A stretch of DNA of 64,000 nt from positions 1 to 64,000 of the forward strand of contig CAKVIG010000001.1 of the NCBI GenBank assembly GCA_934754515.1, written 5' to 3'. The position numbers and the translations under genes were made by a program. The notes beneath the pieces are model-generated. The model ran no database searches. It saw nothing but the letters and a program-made list of their open reading frames with translations, and was not told the DNA's origin. The DNA comes from an uncultured Candidatus Melainabacteria bacterium. GTDB taxonomy: Bacteria; Cyanobacteriota; Vampirovibrionia; Gastranaerophilales; Gastranaerophilaceae. Within the stretch, counting starts at the first letter, position 1, and each line of letters opens with the position of its first letter. Below, one piece after another: positions 32,905 through 41,988 of the stretch.

Positions 32905-33464
32905 TTGATAATTACGATTCTTTCACTTACAATATCGTGCAATACATCAAAATCTTGGGCGTAGAACCGATTGTGATGAAAAATGATGAATTAAGCTTAA
33001 AAGGAATCAAAAATCTTAATTTTTCAAGAATAATTCTTTCTCCCGGTTGGGGAAATCCTGAGAATTCGGGCGTGACAATGGATGTAATAGACTGTTTTCA
33101 AGATAAAGTTCCAATTTTGGGCGTTTGTCTAGGCATGCAATGTATTGCAAAATACTTTGGCGCAGAAATTGTTAAAGCTCCCGAGCCTTATCACGGTAAG
33201 AATTCAAAAGTTTTTTTCAATGAAGATTTTGATTTATTTAAAGGCATGAAACAAGGCTTTAGTGCAACAAGATATCATTCGTTGATTGTAAATGAGAATT
33301 TTTCAGCCCAATCCCCAATTCAAATAACCGCTTGGACGGAAGATAAAATTCCAATGGCATTAAAAATTCAAAACAAACCTATTGTAGGCGTACAATTTCA
33401 TCCTGAAGCAATTTTGACAGAGGATGGAATTGAAATATTTAGAAATTTTTTGAAATATTATTAA
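32895..33464 (+). CDS. pabA: Aminodeoxychorismate/anthranilate synthase glutamine amidotransferase (PabA/TrpG)
   Basis: A 189-aa class I glutaminase supplying ammonia to PabB. It starts LIIDNYDSFTYNIVQYIKIL, with nucleophile Cys78 in GVCLGMQC and His169-x-Glu171 in VQFHPE. The oxyanion loop usually reads LSPGPG..; here it is LSPGWGNPEN. It overlaps pabBC, has gaggtag before ATG and is translated with it. No trpE is nearby, so a PABA role is preferred. The last 4 nt overlap the convergent FkbH gene. Confidence 0.93.
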   Translation: MLIIDNYDSFTYNIVQYIKILGVEPIVMKNDELSLKGIKNLNFSRIILSPGWGNPENSGVTMDVIDCFQDKVPILGVCLGMQCIAKYFGAEIVKAPEPYHGKNSKVFFNEDFDLFKGMKQGFSATRYHSLIVNENFSAQSPIQITAWTEDKIPMALKIQNKPIVGVQFHPEAILTEDGIEIFRNFLKYY

Positions 33465-35200
33465 CGCTTCAACCTTAGACATTCTTCGCCTAACACATTA
33501 TTTGCAATTTCTACAACCCTTTGTGCCAAATCGACATAAACTTTTCTAGAAAAATGGTTGATACAAGTTGTGTAATCTTCATCGCTCTTTATAAAATCTG
33601 TAAGTTCAATAAATTCGACTCTATCTTTAAAAGTTTCTTTTATTGCAGAATTTAAAATCTTATGACGTTCTGCCATATTTTCATATCCTGCTTGAATTTT
33701 ATCAGTCGGGATTTCGCTTCCCAAAATCAGAACCAATTTAGCTTTCAAGTTATCCAAAACATAATTAATATTTCTTATAACCAAATCAACTGGCGGATTT
33801 CCACCAAAAACATAGTGTTTTTGGAATTCTTTCAGCATCAAAATATTTTGCGGGCGAGCTTCCACCGGAATTGGCGCGAGAATTTTTTCCCAATTAGCTT
33901 CATCCGTTATATCACAATCCGCAAATCCAAAAAACGCATAAGTTCCATCATCTTTATTGATATAAATTCCACTATGCGTTACCGTTAAAAGACTCAAAAA
34001 CACAAGATTATATTTTTCGTCGAAAAACTTTGTCTTGAATTCATCTGCATTTGGAAACGGAAAACGCATTGAAAGCTCTGCCAATTTTTCTTGCGAAAGC
34101 CTGTGTGTCTGTTCAATAAACGCAGTATGCGTATGCGCCAAAATATAAACCAATTGTTTATTCCAATACGGAAATTCCGTATCAATATTGCAATCAGCGT
34201 CAATATAGCTCAAAGTCGAATACAAGTCGCAAGGTCCTTTGAAAAGAATATTTTTGTTGTTCAATTTTGGCACAGGTGCAGTTTTAATCTCTAAATTTTC
34301 AACAATTTCTATCCAATCAACTTTGTGGTCTAAAGTTGATGCAACTTCGCCTTTAATCTCAATCTGCGGTCTTTTAAGATAATTATAAACAAATTGTTCG
34401 ATTCCCATATTCATAATTCTGCAAGAGAATAAGAAATGAACAAGTTTGTTTTCCATTTGATTTAAAGCATAAAATCCGCAAATACCATAATTTCCGAATT
34501 TGTCTTCCGCAATAATATAAGCACAATCGTTATTTTTGATTGTATCTTCAATATTTTCATCTCTAAACTTCGTAAAATTGAGTTGATTAGTCCTTGTGAT
34601 AAGTTTTTTAATCCGCTCCGAATTATTTAAACAATCTTTTTTGATACAGATTTTTATTTTGCTTGAGCGCAAAAAATCTTCGTTTGAAGAAGCTTGTGCG
34701 ATTTGATGCGACTTTTCTTCCAATATTTTATATTGTTTAAGCCTTGTGTGTTCAAAATCATAATCATTAACTAAGTAAAGTTCTTCTGCTATTTTGTTAA
34801 TAAATTCAGGCGTTGCGCTCATAATGTTTGGCGAATAAAATTTAGCCTCATTAATATTAGAAACATTATCGTCAATAAAAATAACATTTTCATCACGAAA
34901 ATTCATTGATTTGATTATATTTTGAATTCGTTCACCTTTTGGTGTCCAATCAATCGACACAAAAACAAATAAATCCCAAACATCTTTTAAACCTAAGTCG
35001 ATAAATTTCGTTTTAACATCCTCAAAATTATTTTTTGAACAGATAGAATTCATTATACCCTTGGTTGTAAGTTCACGCACAAGCGCAATAGTTTCGGGTT
35101 TAAGAATAACTTCACCTTCTGATAAATTACCTTTCCAAAAGGTGTCGTCTAAATCCCAAATAATTAGTTTTGTTTTTGTTATATCGTAATTTTTACTCAT
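33461..35200 (-). CDS. FkbH-like HAD-IIIC protein with GNAT-like and SGNH-like regions
   Basis: A 579-aa multidomain protein. The N-terminal HAD-IIIC domain has LIIWDLDDTFWKGNLSEGEV (nucleophile Asp16), SICSKNNFEDV and a late FIDDNVSNINEA. Residues about 190-290 look like the acyltransferase part of FkbH proteins (RTNQLNFTKFR, YGICGFYAL). The C-terminal half resembles an SGNH hydrolase-like domain, with ILFKGPCDLYSTL and a final NHFSRKVYVDLAQ. FkbH proteins load glyceryl units onto carrier proteins, but no acyl carrier protein or synthase gene is nearby. It starts by TAATG overlap with the upstream secreted-protein gene. Confidence 0.8.
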   Translation of the reverse strand: MSKNYDITKTKLIIWDLDDTFWKGNLSEGEVILKPETIALVRELTTKGIMNSICSKNNFEDVKTKFIDLGLKDVWDLFVFVSIDWTPKGERIQNIIKSMNFRDENVIFIDDNVSNINEAKFYSPNIMSATPEFINKIAEELYLVNDYDFEHTRLKQYKILEEKSHQIAQASSNEDFLRSSKIKICIKKDCLNNSERIKKLITRTNQLNFTKFRDENIEDTIKNNDCAYIIAEDKFGNYGICGFYALNQMENKLVHFLFSCRIMNMGIEQFVYNYLKRPQIEIKGEVASTLDHKVDWIEIVENLEIKTAPVPKLNNKNILFKGPCDLYSTLSYIDADCNIDTEFPYWNKQLVYILAHTHTAFIEQTHRLSQEKLAELSMRFPFPNADEFKTKFFDEKYNLVFLSLLTVTHSGIYINKDDGTYAFFGFADCDITDEANWEKILAPIPVEARPQNILMLKEFQKHYVFGGNPPVDLVIRNINYVLDNLKAKLVLILGSEIPTDKIQAGYENMAERHKILNSAIKETFKDRVEFIELTDFIKSDEDYTTCINHFSRKVYVDLAQRVVEIANNVLGEECLRLKR

Positions 35201-35625
35201 TATTTTTTATTTGTTGAAATTGTGCAAACCGAACTGTCTTGCAAATATTTACTCCAAACCTTTACGACAGGGTTGTCTTTAACCGCAGATAAATTTGAAG
35301 TATCAACATTAGATTTTGAATACTGCTGAACTACAGCATAAGATTGCATAACATTTACAAGTTCATTAATTTGCGCCTTAGATAGTTTGCAAGTTACGCA
35401 AGAATCCACTCCTGAAAAGTTTACTTTTTCTTGATAAACACATTTATCACCCTGCCAACCGAGAATTTTTTTAGTTGAAGTTACATTTATACCATCAGTT
35501 TGTACGCTTCCGCTTTCAGAATATGAAGAACAATTCTTGAGCGCATAAGAAAATTTAGCATCATCAGCTAAAACAATTAGTGTAGTTAAAATTATAGTCA
35601 ATGCAAATATAAAATATTTTTTCAT
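35200..35625 (-). CDS. Secreted hypothetical protein, 141 aa
   Basis: Signal peptide KKYFIFALTIILTTLIVLA, then a mature domain with four Cys (LKNCSSYSESGSV, KCVYQEKVNFSG, DSCVTCKLSKAQ) probably forming disulphides in the periplasm. A gagagg site precedes ATG. The stop shares its last base with the start of the FkbH-like gene (TAATG), so the two are co-translated. The family is not recognised by name. Confidence 0.72.
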   Translation of the reverse strand: MKKYFIFALTIILTTLIVLADDAKFSYALKNCSSYSESGSVQTDGINVTSTKKILGWQGDKCVYQEKVNFSGVDSCVTCKLSKAQINELVNVMQSYAVVQQYSKSNVDTSNLSAVKDNPVVKVWSKYLQDSSVCTISTNKK

Positions 35626-35693
35626 AACAACCTCTCTTACAAGCTTATTGTAACAAATTGTTAAGAAATAATCAAATCATCATCAACTTAATT

Positions 35694-36752
35694 TTATTCT
35701 CTTGTTGACTTAAAATCTCCGCCTAAGTAATCAAACAGTTTTTCTTCTTCCGGAGAAAGCCCTTCTAATAATTTTTTCACGTATAACTCACAATGAACTT
35801 CCAAGGCATAGTTGCCACTTGCATATTCAGAAACATTATTTGCCGTTTCTTGCATATCTTCAGGTATCACTTTTGTCTTAAATGCCAATGTTTTTGGTTG
35901 AGTCGTATGTAATACTTCATGGACAATTATATGTTTTAAATCCATATTAAAACTGTTGCTGCTTGGATTTAAGCTTAGAATTACAGTTTCACCTTGACTT
36001 GATTCTGCATTCCAACCGCCGAACATATCTACTTGCTCATTTGCTATAACATATTTTGGAATTTTAATACCGTTTTTGTTTAAAACTTCAAATGCCTCCT
36101 TGCAACTTTTAACAAATTCAAGATTATTATCACAAAACAGCTCTTTAATACCGTATTTTTGTTGCAATTCCTGCTTGATTTTTAGGACATCTTGGTCTGT
36201 ATCTTTTTTAGATGTCAACTTTAGCAAAGGAATTATTTTATCCGCAGTTTGAATTTCTTTTTTGTTCAACAAATCATCCAATTCTGGTGAAAAATCCTGA
36301 TTGGCAATTCTATCTTCCAGATTTAGTTTCTCATCGTACATTAATCCTGTATAATCGTCAAGAATTCTTGATGCTACACATAGTAAATCAGAATCAATAT
36401 CTTCTTTTGAGTTTTCGAACTTAATTTCTTCTATTAAATCTACTCGATTATCACTTTTACACACATCAGAATAATTATTCTCTAAAAATTTAACCACATT
36501 TTTCTTATAATAGTCTAAATCACCTGATTCTCTAGACATCATAACATCGGTTATTTCTTTGGATTGCGAAGCTTTTGCCATCAAACCTGCAAGAATTCCG
36601 CCTAGAACAAGTCCCTTTTTTGTTTGCACCTTTTTAGAGGCAAGTTCTAAAGTATCACAAGCAAGTTTAGGCATAACTTTGGTTGTGTGAGCTTGAAAAC
36701 TTGGGGATTGATTTGGGGTTTGGATAGAAGAATAATGTATGCTTGTAATCAT
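35694..36752 (-). CDS. Putative HExxH zinc metallopeptidase, 352 aa
   Basis: Starts with a polar leader containing NQSPSFQAHT (the short lineage motif), then a hydrophobic-ish segment KGLVLGGILAGLMAK. The C-terminal third has HIIVHEVLHTTQP, an H-E-x-x-H zinc site near residue 276, with a downstream YALEVHCELYVKKLLEG that may supply the third ligand. The middle is helical and charged without a known domain. There is no classical signal peptide. Family assignment beyond 'zincin-like' is not possible. aggata lies close to ATG. Confidence 0.6.
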   Translation of the reverse strand: MITSIHYSSIQTPNQSPSFQAHTTKVMPKLACDTLELASKKVQTKKGLVLGGILAGLMAKASQSKEITDVMMSRESGDLDYYKKNVVKFLENNYSDVCKSDNRVDLIEEIKFENSKEDIDSDLLCVASRILDDYTGLMYDEKLNLEDRIANQDFSPELDDLLNKKEIQTADKIIPLLKLTSKKDTDQDVLKIKQELQQKYGIKELFCDNNLEFVKSCKEAFEVLNKNGIKIPKYVIANEQVDMFGGWNAESSQGETVILSLNPSSNSFNMDLKHIIVHEVLHTTQPKTLAFKTKVIPEDMQETANNVSEYASGNYALEVHCELYVKKLLEGLSPEEEKLFDYLGGDFKSTRE

Positions 36753-36865
36753 ATATCCTGTAAAACAGGTGAAGAAAAATTATTGCCTATGTTTAACAAA
36801 ATTTTACATATCATTGTAAAATTTTTATAGCTTTCTCCTACTTTCATCCCCAAGGGGAAGAAGCC

Positions 36866-36930
36866 CAACCTCCCTTGTTAGGGAGGTTGCAATTGTGCAA
36901 ATGCGAGTGAGCTACAAATGCGGGTAGGTA
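36866..36930. repeat. Palindromic repeat, family B copy 3 (inverted)
   Basis: Reads aacctcccttgttagggagg at one end and aaatgcgggtaggt at the other, the reverse of the copy at 53473-53536. Confidence 0.7.
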
Positions 36931-36948
36931 TTGATTTATTCTTTTTAA

Positions 36949-37076
36949 TAATACCCTCTCCCCTACCCCTCCCCCGAGGGAGGGTGTGTGATACGTAAAT
37001 TGAATGTAAATATTTTATAAAGATGAACGACTTAAGTTCCCTCCCTCGGGGGAGGGGTAGGGGAGAGGGTATTATT
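36949..37076. repeat. Palindromic repeat, family C, full copy
   Basis: A 128-bp inverted repeat. The left arm (taataccctctcccctacccc, with ctcccccgagggaggg) is the reverse complement of the right arm (ctccctcgggggaggggtag, ending gagagggtattatta), with an AT-rich 45-nt centre. There is no ORF. With families B and E it fills the 595-bp gap before fliA. Confidence 0.85.
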
Positions 37077-37101
37077 AAATTTTTGATTTTAATTAAATAA
37101 A

Positions 37102-37210
37102 AATAGTTATTAATAAGCTAGATTCTTCGGTGCTAATCGCACCTCAGAATGACGCCAAGTCATCCTGAGCGCGATTAGCGCGAAAGGATCCAGCCTTTGA
37201 ATAACTATTA
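37102..37210. repeat. Palindromic repeat, family E copy 2
   Basis: Ends aatagttattaataagctag and cagcctttgaataactatt are inverted, as in copy 1. Inner arms gctaatcgcacctca and gcgcgattagcgcg pair partly. Confidence 0.65.
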
Positions 37211-37347
37211 TTTTTTATTCACGCTCAATTTGAAAAATGCTTTTATTACTGATTCTTCAATATATTTGAATAAATTCATCCATATACACGATAGCAATTT
37301 TGTTACAAAACGTTACAATAGAATGAGACATGTTTTAGGACAGAGGG

Positions 37348-38166
37348 ATGGAACAAGATATCTCATCATACAACAAAATAAAAAAGGTTACCAATGACGA
37401 GTTAGCAGAAATGTGGACTCAATATTTTGCTGACCACGATAACAAAGAATTGAGAGATGCCTTAATCCTTCAATACATTTACCTTACGCGCTATGTTGTA
37501 GGACGTGTTAAAGTCGCACTTCCGCCAACATTTTCTTACGAAGATATTTCAAGCTATGGCGTAGAAGGTTTAATAGACGCAGTCGAAAAATTCTCACCTA
37601 AAATGGGTGCGAGATTTGAAACCTACGCACTTGTTCGTATCAGAGGAAATATTATTGACAAAATCCGCTCACAAGACTTTCTTCCAAGAAGCGTAAGAAG
37701 AAAAATCAAGGATGTAAAAGAAGCTCAAGAAGAACTAAAAAAGCAATTTGGACGTGCGGCAACAAACACGGAAATTGCAAACTTTTTGGGTATTGAAAGA
37801 GAAAAAGTTGAACAGTTGCTTTCAGATGATACAACTGTTACTTCTATTTATGATAAAAAAGGTTCATCAGACGGGGATATTGAAATCATTGACACAATTC
37901 AGGATTCACATAATTTAGCTCCGCACGAAGAAATGGAAGAAAAAGACGTCAAGAAGGAGCTTGAAAACGCTTTGAAAAGATTACCTGAAAGAGAAAGAAC
38001 AATTATGGTTCTTTACTACCACGAAAACATGACACTTAAAGAAATCGGCGAAGCAATTAATGTTTCTGAATCAAGAATTTCTCAATTGCATGCACAAGCA
38101 ATCATGAAGCTTAAAAACTTGTTAAGTGAAAATCGTTCTGAAAGATTGAAAAGAAGTATTGTATAA
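37348..38166 (+). CDS. fliA: Flagellar sigma factor FliA (sigma-28)
   Basis: A 272-aa FliA/WhiG-type sigma factor. Region 2 runs RDALILQYIYLTRYVVGRVK, YEDISSYGVEGLIDAVEKFS, FETYALVRIRGNIIDKIRSQ, then FLPRSVRRK. Region 3 is ELKKQFGRAATNTEIANFLG, and region 4 RLPERERTIMVLYYHENMTL followed by KEIGEAINVSESRISQLHAQ. It lacks region 1.1. It should read the TAAAGTTT-N11-GCCG(A)TAA promoters found at 31124, 46934 and 53098. An acagaggg site is close to ATG. It stands apart from the flagellar operon. Confidence 0.93.
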   Translation: MEQDISSYNKIKKVTNDELAEMWTQYFADHDNKELRDALILQYIYLTRYVVGRVKVALPPTFSYEDISSYGVEGLIDAVEKFSPKMGARFETYALVRIRGNIIDKIRSQDFLPRSVRRKIKDVKEAQEELKKQFGRAATNTEIANFLGIEREKVEQLLSDDTTVTSIYDKKGSSDGDIEIIDTIQDSHNLAPHEEMEEKDVKKELENALKRLPERERTIMVLYYHENMTLKEIGEAINVSESRISQLHAQAIMKLKNLLSENRSERLKRSIV

Positions 38167-38264
38167 GTTAGTGCGATTATGTAATTTTTTTGCACCAAAA
38201 CATTCGAAATCAAAAAGCACAATAGAAAATTTTAAAACAATTTTCCATTTTCAATTTTCCATTA

Positions 38265-39032
38265 TTAACAAATTTCAACTTCTCGATTAAGCTCGTACAA
38301 AAATCTCAACCCTTCCAATGTCAAATAAGGGTTTACAAAATCAAACTCACGTGTCATGTATTTTGCAATCAATCCTGAATAACCGCCTGTTGCAATAATG
38401 CAGGCTTTTTCGCCAAGCTCTTTTTCGCATTGTTCAATCAAACCTTCAATCGCGCATGCTGAGCCTCTGATTACGCCTGAAAGTATTGCATCCGCCGTGT
38501 TATCTCCAATCGCTCTGCTAACGATATCAGGTTCAATTTTAGGCAGCTTTGAAGTGCTTTTATTCAAAGCTCTAAATTGCAGATTAAGCCCCGGCATAAT
38601 AACGCCACCGACAAAATCGCCGTCTTTATTAATAATATCAAACGTTGTTGCTGTGCCTAAATCGACAATAATTGCAGGTTTAGAATACAAAACGTACGCA
38701 CCGCACGCATTTGCAATTCTATCAGCACCTGCTTCTTTCGGGTTTTTAAGTTTAATCTTAATTCCCAAGTTCAATTTCGGCGACAAAAGCAAAGAATCAA
38801 TATGAAACACATTATCGCACGCACGTTTTAAAACTTTGTTCAATTCATCAACAACTGATGCAATCATGCATGCAGTTACATCGTATTTTTTAAACAAAGA
38901 ATGAAGTAAAATTTCATACTCTTCCTGCGGAAGTTCTTTATCTGACGCCAAACGAAAAGTTTCTAAAATACTTTCGTTTTCAAACACGCCGAGCGTAATA
39001 TTTGTATTCCCGATATCAACCGCCAGAAGCAT
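38265..39032 (-). CDS. coaX: Type III pantothenate kinase
   Basis: A 255-aa ASKHA-fold kinase phosphorylating pantothenate, the first CoA step. It starts LLAVDIGNTNITLGVFENES, has GADRIANACGAYVLY for pantothenate binding, VDLGTATTFDIINKDGDFVG for phosphate binding, and late ATGGYSGLI. This type is insensitive to CoA feedback and is often K+-dependent. It overlaps the upstream WYL gene by one base (TAATG), with ggagaag before ATG. Confidence 0.96.
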   Translation of the reverse strand: MLLAVDIGNTNITLGVFENESILETFRLASDKELPQEEYEILLHSLFKKYDVTACMIASVVDELNKVLKRACDNVFHIDSLLLSPKLNLGIKIKLKNPKEAGADRIANACGAYVLYSKPAIIVDLGTATTFDIINKDGDFVGGVIMPGLNLQFRALNKSTSKLPKIEPDIVSRAIGDNTADAILSGVIRGSACAIEGLIEQCEKELGEKACIIATGGYSGLIAKYMTREFDFVNPYLTLEGLRFLYELNREVEIC

Positions 39033-39910
39033 TATACTTCTCCATAATTACTAAGTGCACTGTTTAAAATTTGTTTCATTTCTTCACGATAAGATTTCGG
39101 ACTTATGATTTCACACTTGTCGTCATAACGCAGTAATCTTGAAAACAAAAGCTCTTTATTTTCGCCTTTGTTAGAAATAGCTTTCCAACCGATTCTATCG
39201 GTTTTTGTATACTGTTCGTTCTCTCTCAAATCGTATCTTGAAGCCAAATCATCGCGGATTAAAAAGATTACAGACTCGTCATTAAAGCTTTCAATAAATC
39301 TTTCGCGCATAACTTCCAAGCCTGAAAGTCTTCCCGCATCAATCATACGTTCTCTGTTTTTGCACAAAACGTGATAAAAAGTTTTGCCTTTAACATCGTC
39401 AATACTTAGCGGAATACATTCTAAAATCTGTCTGTTTTTAAACATCAGTTTTATTTTGCGTTTTTCGGAAATCGCAGTTTCAAAAAGTTCGGCGGTTATT
39501 TTGTAAGTTGCTTTATCAATTCTTGCGATTTTCTTATTAGAATAACGGTTTAATTTTTCCAAAAATCCGTTAAAAATCTTGTGATATTTTTTTGTCATTT
39601 CCTCTTTTACAAGAGTTTGCATTGTATTTAACAAATTGATATCAGCGTTCGAAAGTTCTAAGCCAAACGGCATACTTGTTACAAAGTATTTGTTGTGGAT
39701 TTTAGGAATTTCAATACCACAATATCTGCAAGTATTGATATACTTACTTACAACGCTGTTATTAAAAATTGGTTCGCTTTCGTTAGCATTAAGCTGTTCG
39801 ATAAGTTCATTCATCGTGTAATCGCCTTGCAACAAGATTTGCAAAGTCTTAATTACTTGCATTGAGGATAGGTTTTTCTTTTGAGATAATTTATTTTTAT
39901 TATTAGTCAT
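39032..39910 (-). CDS. WYL-domain transcriptional regulator (second of pair)
   Basis: A 292-aa protein with an N-terminal winged HTH (SMQVIKTLQILLQGDYTMNE, VSKYINTCRYCGIEI) and a C-terminal WYL-type domain (ISEKRKIKLMFKNRQILECI, PLSIDDVKGKTFYHVLCKNR, then a WCX-like region). WYL regulators bind nucleic-acid or nucleotide ligands and often occur as tandem pairs, such as PafB/PafC. It overlaps the upstream paralogue by 8 nt. gaggaag lies 9 nt before ATG. The target genes are unknown. Confidence 0.78.
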   Translation of the reverse strand: MTNNKNKLSQKKNLSSMQVIKTLQILLQGDYTMNELIEQLNANESEPIFNNSVVSKYINTCRYCGIEIPKIHNKYFVTSMPFGLELSNADINLLNTMQTLVKEEMTKKYHKIFNGFLEKLNRYSNKKIARIDKATYKITAELFETAISEKRKIKLMFKNRQILECIPLSIDDVKGKTFYHVLCKNRERMIDAGRLSGLEVMRERFIESFNDESVIFLIRDDLASRYDLRENEQYTKTDRIGWKAISNKGENKELLFSRLLRYDDKCEIISPKSYREEMKQILNSALSNYGEV

Positions 39911-40832
39911 TATAATTCTTCCTCATATCTTTCAATTTTGCGATAATTTTTTCTCTGATTTCTTGAGGTTCAAGCACCGTGCAGTTTGAACCGAATGAAA
40001 GCATTCTCTGCACCGCAACAAAATCGTTATGATATTCACCTTCAACAATCATACCGTTTTCTTGTTTTTCAATAATTTTTTCATTTCCCAAAATATCGTT
40101 CAAACCGAAACTCTTAAGGAAGAATTTCACGCACACATTTTTAACCTGTATATTGTCGTCATTTTCTCTGCGAGAAAGAATTGATTTAATACGCTTGATA
40201 TTCAGAACTACGGATTCTTTTTTGCCTAAATCATACGCATAGAGATAAATTTTATCGTTTTGGAACACTAGATTTTGAGCGCATACCTCTTTTGTATCGC
40301 TTTCTTTTGCAACAGGATTTTTGTAAATAAGAGTCAAAATTCTGCTGTTATTACAGTCATCTTTGTAGGATTTTATTGTTTCTATATTAAAATTCTTTAA
40401 AAGAGAAAGTCCGTACAATTCTTCTCTGATTTCATCATCCATTACATGAAAAGCAAGTTTTCTGAACAATTCATCATATTTTAGAAGCAAAGCCATGTCA
40501 CAATTATCTTTAACGCGTTTATAGATTTTGCGCAATAAAGAAACTTCTTCGCTTGTGATATTCAAAGAAAACGGATGCTTAGTCAAAACATATTTGTAAC
40601 CTGTTTTTGCACTTGAGCGAGAGATTTCACATCCCATAGTTCTCAAAGTGTTTAAGTCAATTCTTAATATATCATCAGAATGTTCCGGCTCCATAATTTT
40701 AAGCTCAATAAACGCTTTTCTTATTTCTTCCAATGACCTTGGAGCTTTCATCAAAAGCCCTACCAAAACCAGTGAACGAGTGCCTGTCAATGATATTTGG
40801 TTCAATTCCGTATCCTCTAGTAGTTTAAACAC
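39903..40832 (-). CDS. WYL-domain transcriptional regulator (first of pair)
   Basis: A 309-aa paralogue of the next gene with the same layout: an HTH region (LVLVGLLMKAPRSLEEIRKA, LRIDLNTLRTMGCEISRS, SAKTGYKYVLTKHPFSLNIT), a helical linker, and a WYL-like domain (SRILTLIYKNPVAKES, NDKIYLYAYDLGKKES). The start is GTG with gagggt 6 nt upstream. Together with its partner it may form a heterodimer. Co-transcription with coaX is suggested by overlaps. Confidence 0.76.
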   Translation of the reverse strand: MFKLLEDTELNQISLTGTRSLVLVGLLMKAPRSLEEIRKAFIELKIMEPEHSDDILRIDLNTLRTMGCEISRSSAKTGYKYVLTKHPFSLNITSEEVSLLRKIYKRVKDNCDMALLLKYDELFRKLAFHVMDDEIREELYGLSLLKNFNIETIKSYKDDCNNSRILTLIYKNPVAKESDTKEVCAQNLVFQNDKIYLYAYDLGKKESVVLNIKRIKSILSRRENDDNIQVKNVCVKFFLKSFGLNDILGNEKIIEKQENGMIVEGEYHNDFVAVQRMLSFGSNCTVLEPQEIREKIIAKLKDMRKNYND

Positions 40833-40903
40833 AAATTACCCTCTTTTATGGCGCAAAATTTCTTACAAAATTTGCATACTTCTACTTAAAAAACTTATCT
40901 ATA

Positions 40904-41476
40904 TTATTTACACAAATCTAATAAATATTCAATAGTATTTTCACAGAATCTTCTGTCTTCTGAGCTGAAAGGCAAGACATCGCCTGAAAAATTGCGCTTT
41001 ATCTTTGCCAAAACACTTTGTTGTTTACCTTTTGGAACATAATCAATTTTTGTAACAATTGTAAAAATAGGAAGGTTATAAGCCTCTACCCATTCTCGCA
41101 TCTGAAAATCGTTTTTTTGGATATCATGTCTTGCATCAATAAATTGAATTAAAGACTTAATTTGTTTGCGGTTCAGCAAATATTCTTCCAAATATTTTTG
41201 CCATCTTGCTTGAGCTTCACGAGAAACTTTAGCGTAACCGTACCCCGGAAGGTCAGCAATCATAAATTTATCAGAAAAATTGAAAAAATTAATTAATCTT
41301 GTTTTTCCGGGAGTATTGGAAGTTTTTGCAAGTTTTTTGTTGTTGCATAATGCGTTAATAAACGAAGATTTGCCAACATTTGAACGCCCTAAAAGCGGAA
41401 ATTCAGGAAACGGAAAATCAGGACATTGAGAAAGTTTTTCTGCACTTATTATAAAATTCGCATTAAGCTGTTTCAT
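40904..41476 (-). CDS. engB: Ribosome biogenesis GTPase EngB (YsxC/YihA)
   Basis: A 190-aa TRAFAC GTPase needed for late 50S assembly. G1 is LLGRSNVGKSSFINAL, G2 region TSNTPGKTRLINFF, G3 DLPGYGYAKVS, G4 TKIDYV and G5-like FSSED. It has normal length. It overlaps the small upstream gene by 14 nt, suggesting coupling. Confidence 0.96.
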   Translation of the reverse strand: MKQLNANFIISAEKLSQCPDFPFPEFPLLGRSNVGKSSFINALCNNKKLAKTSNTPGKTRLINFFNFSDKFMIADLPGYGYAKVSREAQARWQKYLEEYLLNRKQIKSLIQFIDARHDIQKNDFQMREWVEAYNLPIFTIVTKIDYVPKGKQQSVLAKIKRNFSGDVLPFSSEDRRFCENTIEYLLDLCK

Positions 41477-41714
41477 TTTGTTTTTCCGTTTCTTGTTTTT
41501 GTTTTGCTCTATGTGTTACTAAAGAAAGCAAATTATATAACTTTTCATTATTTACAACGGTCAATTGAGCTTTGTTTTTCATCATAGAAACATCAATTGA
41601 CGGTTTATTTTCAAAAATATTGCCTGTCTGAATGCTGACAATCTGCACGAAATTGTCTTTTAGAATACTTAGGGGTTCTTTTAAAAATATCTCAAATGTT
41701 TTAAAAATATTCAT
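41463..41714 (-). CDS. Hypothetical protein upstream of engB, 83 aa
   Basis: Starts MNIFKTFEIFLKEPLSILKD and ends in a Lys/Gln/Glu-rich helix (RAKQKQETEKQNE). A weak ggaag site lies 6 nt before this ATG. An ATG at 41747 would add 11 residues but has no site. The 14-nt overlap with engB suggests a common operon. No family is recognised. Confidence 0.5.
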   Translation of the reverse strand: MNIFKTFEIFLKEPLSILKDNFVQIVSIQTGNIFENKPSIDVSMMKNKAQLTVVNNEKLYNLLSLVTHRAKQKQETEKQNETA

Positions 41715-41812
41715 ATTTACTTCCGAGTTTGTATAAACATTGTACATTAAAATCTAATTCATGCAAAGAGGAAATTTTTCAAAATAATACAAGTCTTAAT
41801 TCCGACAATACA

Positions 41813-41841
41813 TTGATTATTTTGCAACATTATGTTAAACT
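41813..41841 (+). promoter_or_regulatory. Promoter for tiny peptide gene
   Basis: TTGATT, N17, TAAACT. The predicted start is near 41848, which would put the 11-nt segment complementary to the 3' end about 9 nt from the 5' terminus. Confidence 0.45.
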
Positions 41842-41907
41842 TAGCACAGCACTTTGAAAGTACAGGCTAAAGATTTTTATTATTTTTCGCTAACGAAAGG
41901 AGGTCGA

Positions 41908-41979
41908 ATGATAATCAAAATCAGCGAAAGAGAACTACTAATAATCCTACTAATAGTTCTCGCAACCAAAGTCCTATAA
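41908..41979 (+). CDS. Tiny hydrophobic membrane peptide, 23 aa (type I toxin-like or leader peptide)
   Basis: ATG at 41908 follows a near-perfect ribosome-binding site (aaaggaggtcga). The peptide is a short charged head (MIIKISERE) followed by a 14-residue Leu/Ile/Val helix (LLIILLIVLATKVL). It has the build of type I toxins (Ibs, Fst, TisB class), and the mRNA ends look complementary (41857-41867 with 42015-42025), as in such mRNAs. The Leu/Ile/Val run plus a following hairpin also fits an attenuation leader, but the next gene is prmA, not a branched-chain amino-acid gene. Expression and effect are unproven. Confidence 0.55.
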   Translation: MIIKISERELLIILLIVLATKVL

Positions 41980-41988
41980 ATTAGGACG

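Noticed and set aside
38398..38805. 135-codon open frame on the + strand inside coaX
   Set aside because: It is an antisense shadow; coaX motifs are complete on the other strand.
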